64,000 nucleotides of DNA from Orobanche coerulescens (Eukaryota > Streptophyta > Magnoliopsida > Lamiales > Orobanchaceae): assembly GCA_033398695.1 (NCBI GenBank), contig JAWKAU010000208.1, forward strand, positions 3,305 to 67,304, written 5' to 3'. The stretch's first letter is position 1; every line of letters starts with the position of its first letter. The translations under genes were made by a program, and so were the position numbers. This document shows positions 62,640 through 64,000 of this stretch, in pieces. Below the pieces are notes generated by a model, which searched no databases, had not been told where the DNA came from, and saw only the letters and a list, made by a program, of their open reading frames with translations.

Positions 62640-62780
62640 CGGTATGCTAACCCACCGACCCGCTCGAGAATCTCAAAGGTCCAATAAATCTCGGACTCAA
62701 CTTCCCCTTCTTCCCGAAACGGAAAACCCCTCTCGTCGGCGACACCTTGACAAAACGTGGTCTCCCACCTCGAATTCTAA
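62640..62780 (-). pseudogene. GPY/F-type module after the integrase
   Basis: The minus strand reads KVSPTRGVFRFGKKGKLSPR followed by FIGP, the conserved segment that follows the integrase core in Ty3/gypsy elements and precedes the chromodomain. It is out of frame with the integrase pieces upstream. Confidence 0.8.
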
Positions 62781-63000
62781 AGGTCGGCGACGGACATCGG
62801 CATATGACACGTCGACTGCGGGCCGTCAACATCCGTTCCCGAATTAATTCTATCTTCCGCCTCGTCTCTAAAACGACATCCGGCTCGGTCGACTAAATCG
62901 GACGCCTCATTCCAACAAATCGGCGATCGACATGCCGCCATAAAGTGCCTCATACGGTGCCATTCGAATCGACGCGTGCCAACTATTGTTGTGCGTGAAT
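62780..63000 (-). pseudogene. Linker between integrase core and GPY/F module
   Basis: This is diverged coding remnant on the minus strand, with no strong motif beyond continuity with the flanking pol segments. Frames are interrupted. Confidence 0.45.
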
Positions 63001-63590
63001 TCGATCAATGGCAAATGCTCTTCCCGATCGCTACTCGATCGAGGCACAAGCACGCAACATGTCCTCGAATGTCCGGATAGTGCGTTGGTATCCCATCATT
63101 TGGGGATGAAAAGAGGTACTCAAATGCAAGCGGGTACCCAACGCCTTATGCACCGCTTTGCCAAAAGTGCGATACAAAGCGGCCATCACGATCCGAAACA
63201 ATAGACTTCGAGTACCGTGAAGTCTCACAATCTGCGACAAACACACGAGCGATTTCTCCGGGCCCCAAGTGTCCTTGATGCCCGGAAAATGTGCCGACTT
63301 GGTCGACGATCAACAATCACCCAAACCATATTCATGCCCGATCTCGATCTCGGCAAACTCGTAATGAAATCCATCGATATATCTTCCCATTTCCATTCGG
63401 AGCGAAGTGACTGCAATAACCTTGACCAGTCGATGCTCGATTTTGACTGCTTTGGCAAGTCAAACATCTCGCCACAAGCTGCTACCTCCTCCTTCATATC
63501 ATTCCACGGAAGTTCCTCCTCGGGTCCTTGTACATCTTAGTCGAACCGGGATGAACGGAATAGGGTGTGGAATGGGCCTCACGCAAAATA
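63000..63590 (-). pseudogene. Integrase (zinc-binding region and catalytic core), frameshifted
   Basis: The minus strand shows the HHCC-type region, with [15 protein letters not shown] at about 63535-63580 and CLTC near 63454-63466. The core start [17 protein letters not shown] follows at about 63350-63400 with the first catalytic aspartate, then VWVIVD. The second aspartate motif SDRDG lies near 63183-63199 in another phase. Next come GKAVHKALGTRLH, STSFHPQ and a FEDMLRAC segment (about 63040-63160). The residues expected of a Ty3/gypsy integrase are therefore largely present, but at least three phase changes separate them, so the gene is not translatable as given. The enzyme would join element DNA to the host chromosome. 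Confidence 0.85.
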
Positions 63591-63860
63591 CTCTGTCGCA
63601 ACTCTGGATCGTTCGGCACACAAAGCCGACTGGAATCTCAAAACACCATCCTCGTGAATCACAAACCCGGGAGACTTTCCCTTAAGAACGTTCTCTCGGA
63701 TTTGAGTAATCATCGGATCCTCTAATTGTTTGACTTAATTTCATCGATCAAAGGCAGCGAAATCTCTAAAGCGCAAAGTTGCCGGCGACTCCAGCAACAA
63801 AACCTCAACACCAAACTCAATCAAAGCCCGCGAAGCTCGGATCGAGGCGTGAGGACCTCA
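63590..63860 (-). pseudogene. RNase H to integrase linker of chromovirus pol
   Basis: The minus strand carries recognisable linker phrases (LEDPMITQIRENVL near 63,700; VIHEDGVLRF near 63,640; VPNDPELRQSILREAH near 63,590), spread over more than one phase. It joins RNase H to the integrase zinc region. Confidence 0.65.
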
Positions 63861-64000
63861 AGCGTTCGCAACGCAATCGGTTTCGACTCAAGGCGTCGGC
63901 TACGACATTCGCCTTGCCGGATGATAAAGGATTTCGAGGTCATAATCCTTAATCGGCTCTAACCACCTCCTCTGCCTCATATTCAACTCTCGTGAGTAAA
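63860..64000 (-). pseudogene. RNase H C-terminal end (partial at window edge)
   Basis: At the right edge the minus strand reads RELNMRQRRWLEPIKDYD then LEILYHP, the hallmark end of Ty3/gypsy RNase H. The usual ADALSR segment follows only after a one-base phase change near 63,912. Reverse transcriptase should lie just outside the window to the right. Confidence 0.85.

Larger units (their letters stand above)
60372..64000 (-). mobile_element. Ty3/gypsy chromovirus, 3' part (pol end, PPT, 3' LTR), minus strand
   Basis: Reading right to left, the window holds the RNase H end, the integrase, the GPY/F module, the chromodomain, a polypurine tract and the 3' LTR, in the order expected for plant chromoviruses (Tekay-like by motif flavour). 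The 5' part (gag, protease, reverse transcriptase, 5' LTR) lies beyond 64,000. Conserved codons are easy to recognise, but the frame shifts repeatedly, so no single reading frame covers pol. TGGAC or GTGGAC just left of the LTR (to 60,371) should reappear after the 5' LTR if this is one insertion. Confidence 0.85.

Overview
This window is repetitive nuclear DNA from a flowering plant. I see no ordinary protein-coding gene, rRNA, tRNA or CRISPR array. The plant assignment rests on a chromodomain Ty3/gypsy retrotransposon at the right end, an organelle-like insert, and the overall satellite-plus-nested-retroelement layout. I cannot name the species.

Layout. (1) Positions 1-57,235 are one tandem array of a ~690-bp satellite, with 78 copies of a recurring anchor (GAGCCTCTCACC and variants). 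Spacing is about 659-706 bp. (2) At 40,785-44,527 the array is interrupted by ~3.74 kb of unrelated DNA that looks like plant mitochondrial intergenic sequence. It sits in the middle of the palindrome carried by one monomer, with almost no satellite sequence lost. (3) At 57,235 the array stops against an LTR fragment (57,235-57,774). (4) A second, much older and degenerate tandem repeat with a ~168-bp period fills about 57,896-59,778. (5) From 59,779 to 64,000 there are nested retroelement pieces: a short LTR-like fragment, a plus-oriented LTR fragment (59,968-60,371), and a minus-strand chromovirus. The chromovirus shows its 1,949-bp 3' LTR, polypurine tract and the end of pol (RNase H, integrase, GPY/F module, chromodomain).

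Monomer architecture. Each ~690-bp satellite unit contains three diverged copies of one module: two in direct orientation 166 bp apart and a third inverted. It also has a 20-bp perfect palindrome (CCCTAGGGGTACCCCTAGGG in the best copies). Because one module is inverted, both strands translate to the same peptide-like phrase (ISPSLxIxLGRF), which is a repeat signature and not a gene. The array has regional subfamilies (about 1-11.5 kb, 15-37.6 kb, 37.6-55 kb, 55-57.2 kb) and one recent duplication of a three-monomer block (~2,069 bp).

Most notable observations: mtDNA-like sequence captured at the palindrome; hypervariability of that palindrome even between near-identical duplicated blocks; three related LTRs that carry different palindromic motif arrays at the same internal position; and a set of correlated small variants that fall mostly at CHG/CG sites and may be long-read consensus error in methylated DNA instead of biology. 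The many open frames of 60-157 codons in the satellite are not annotated as genes.
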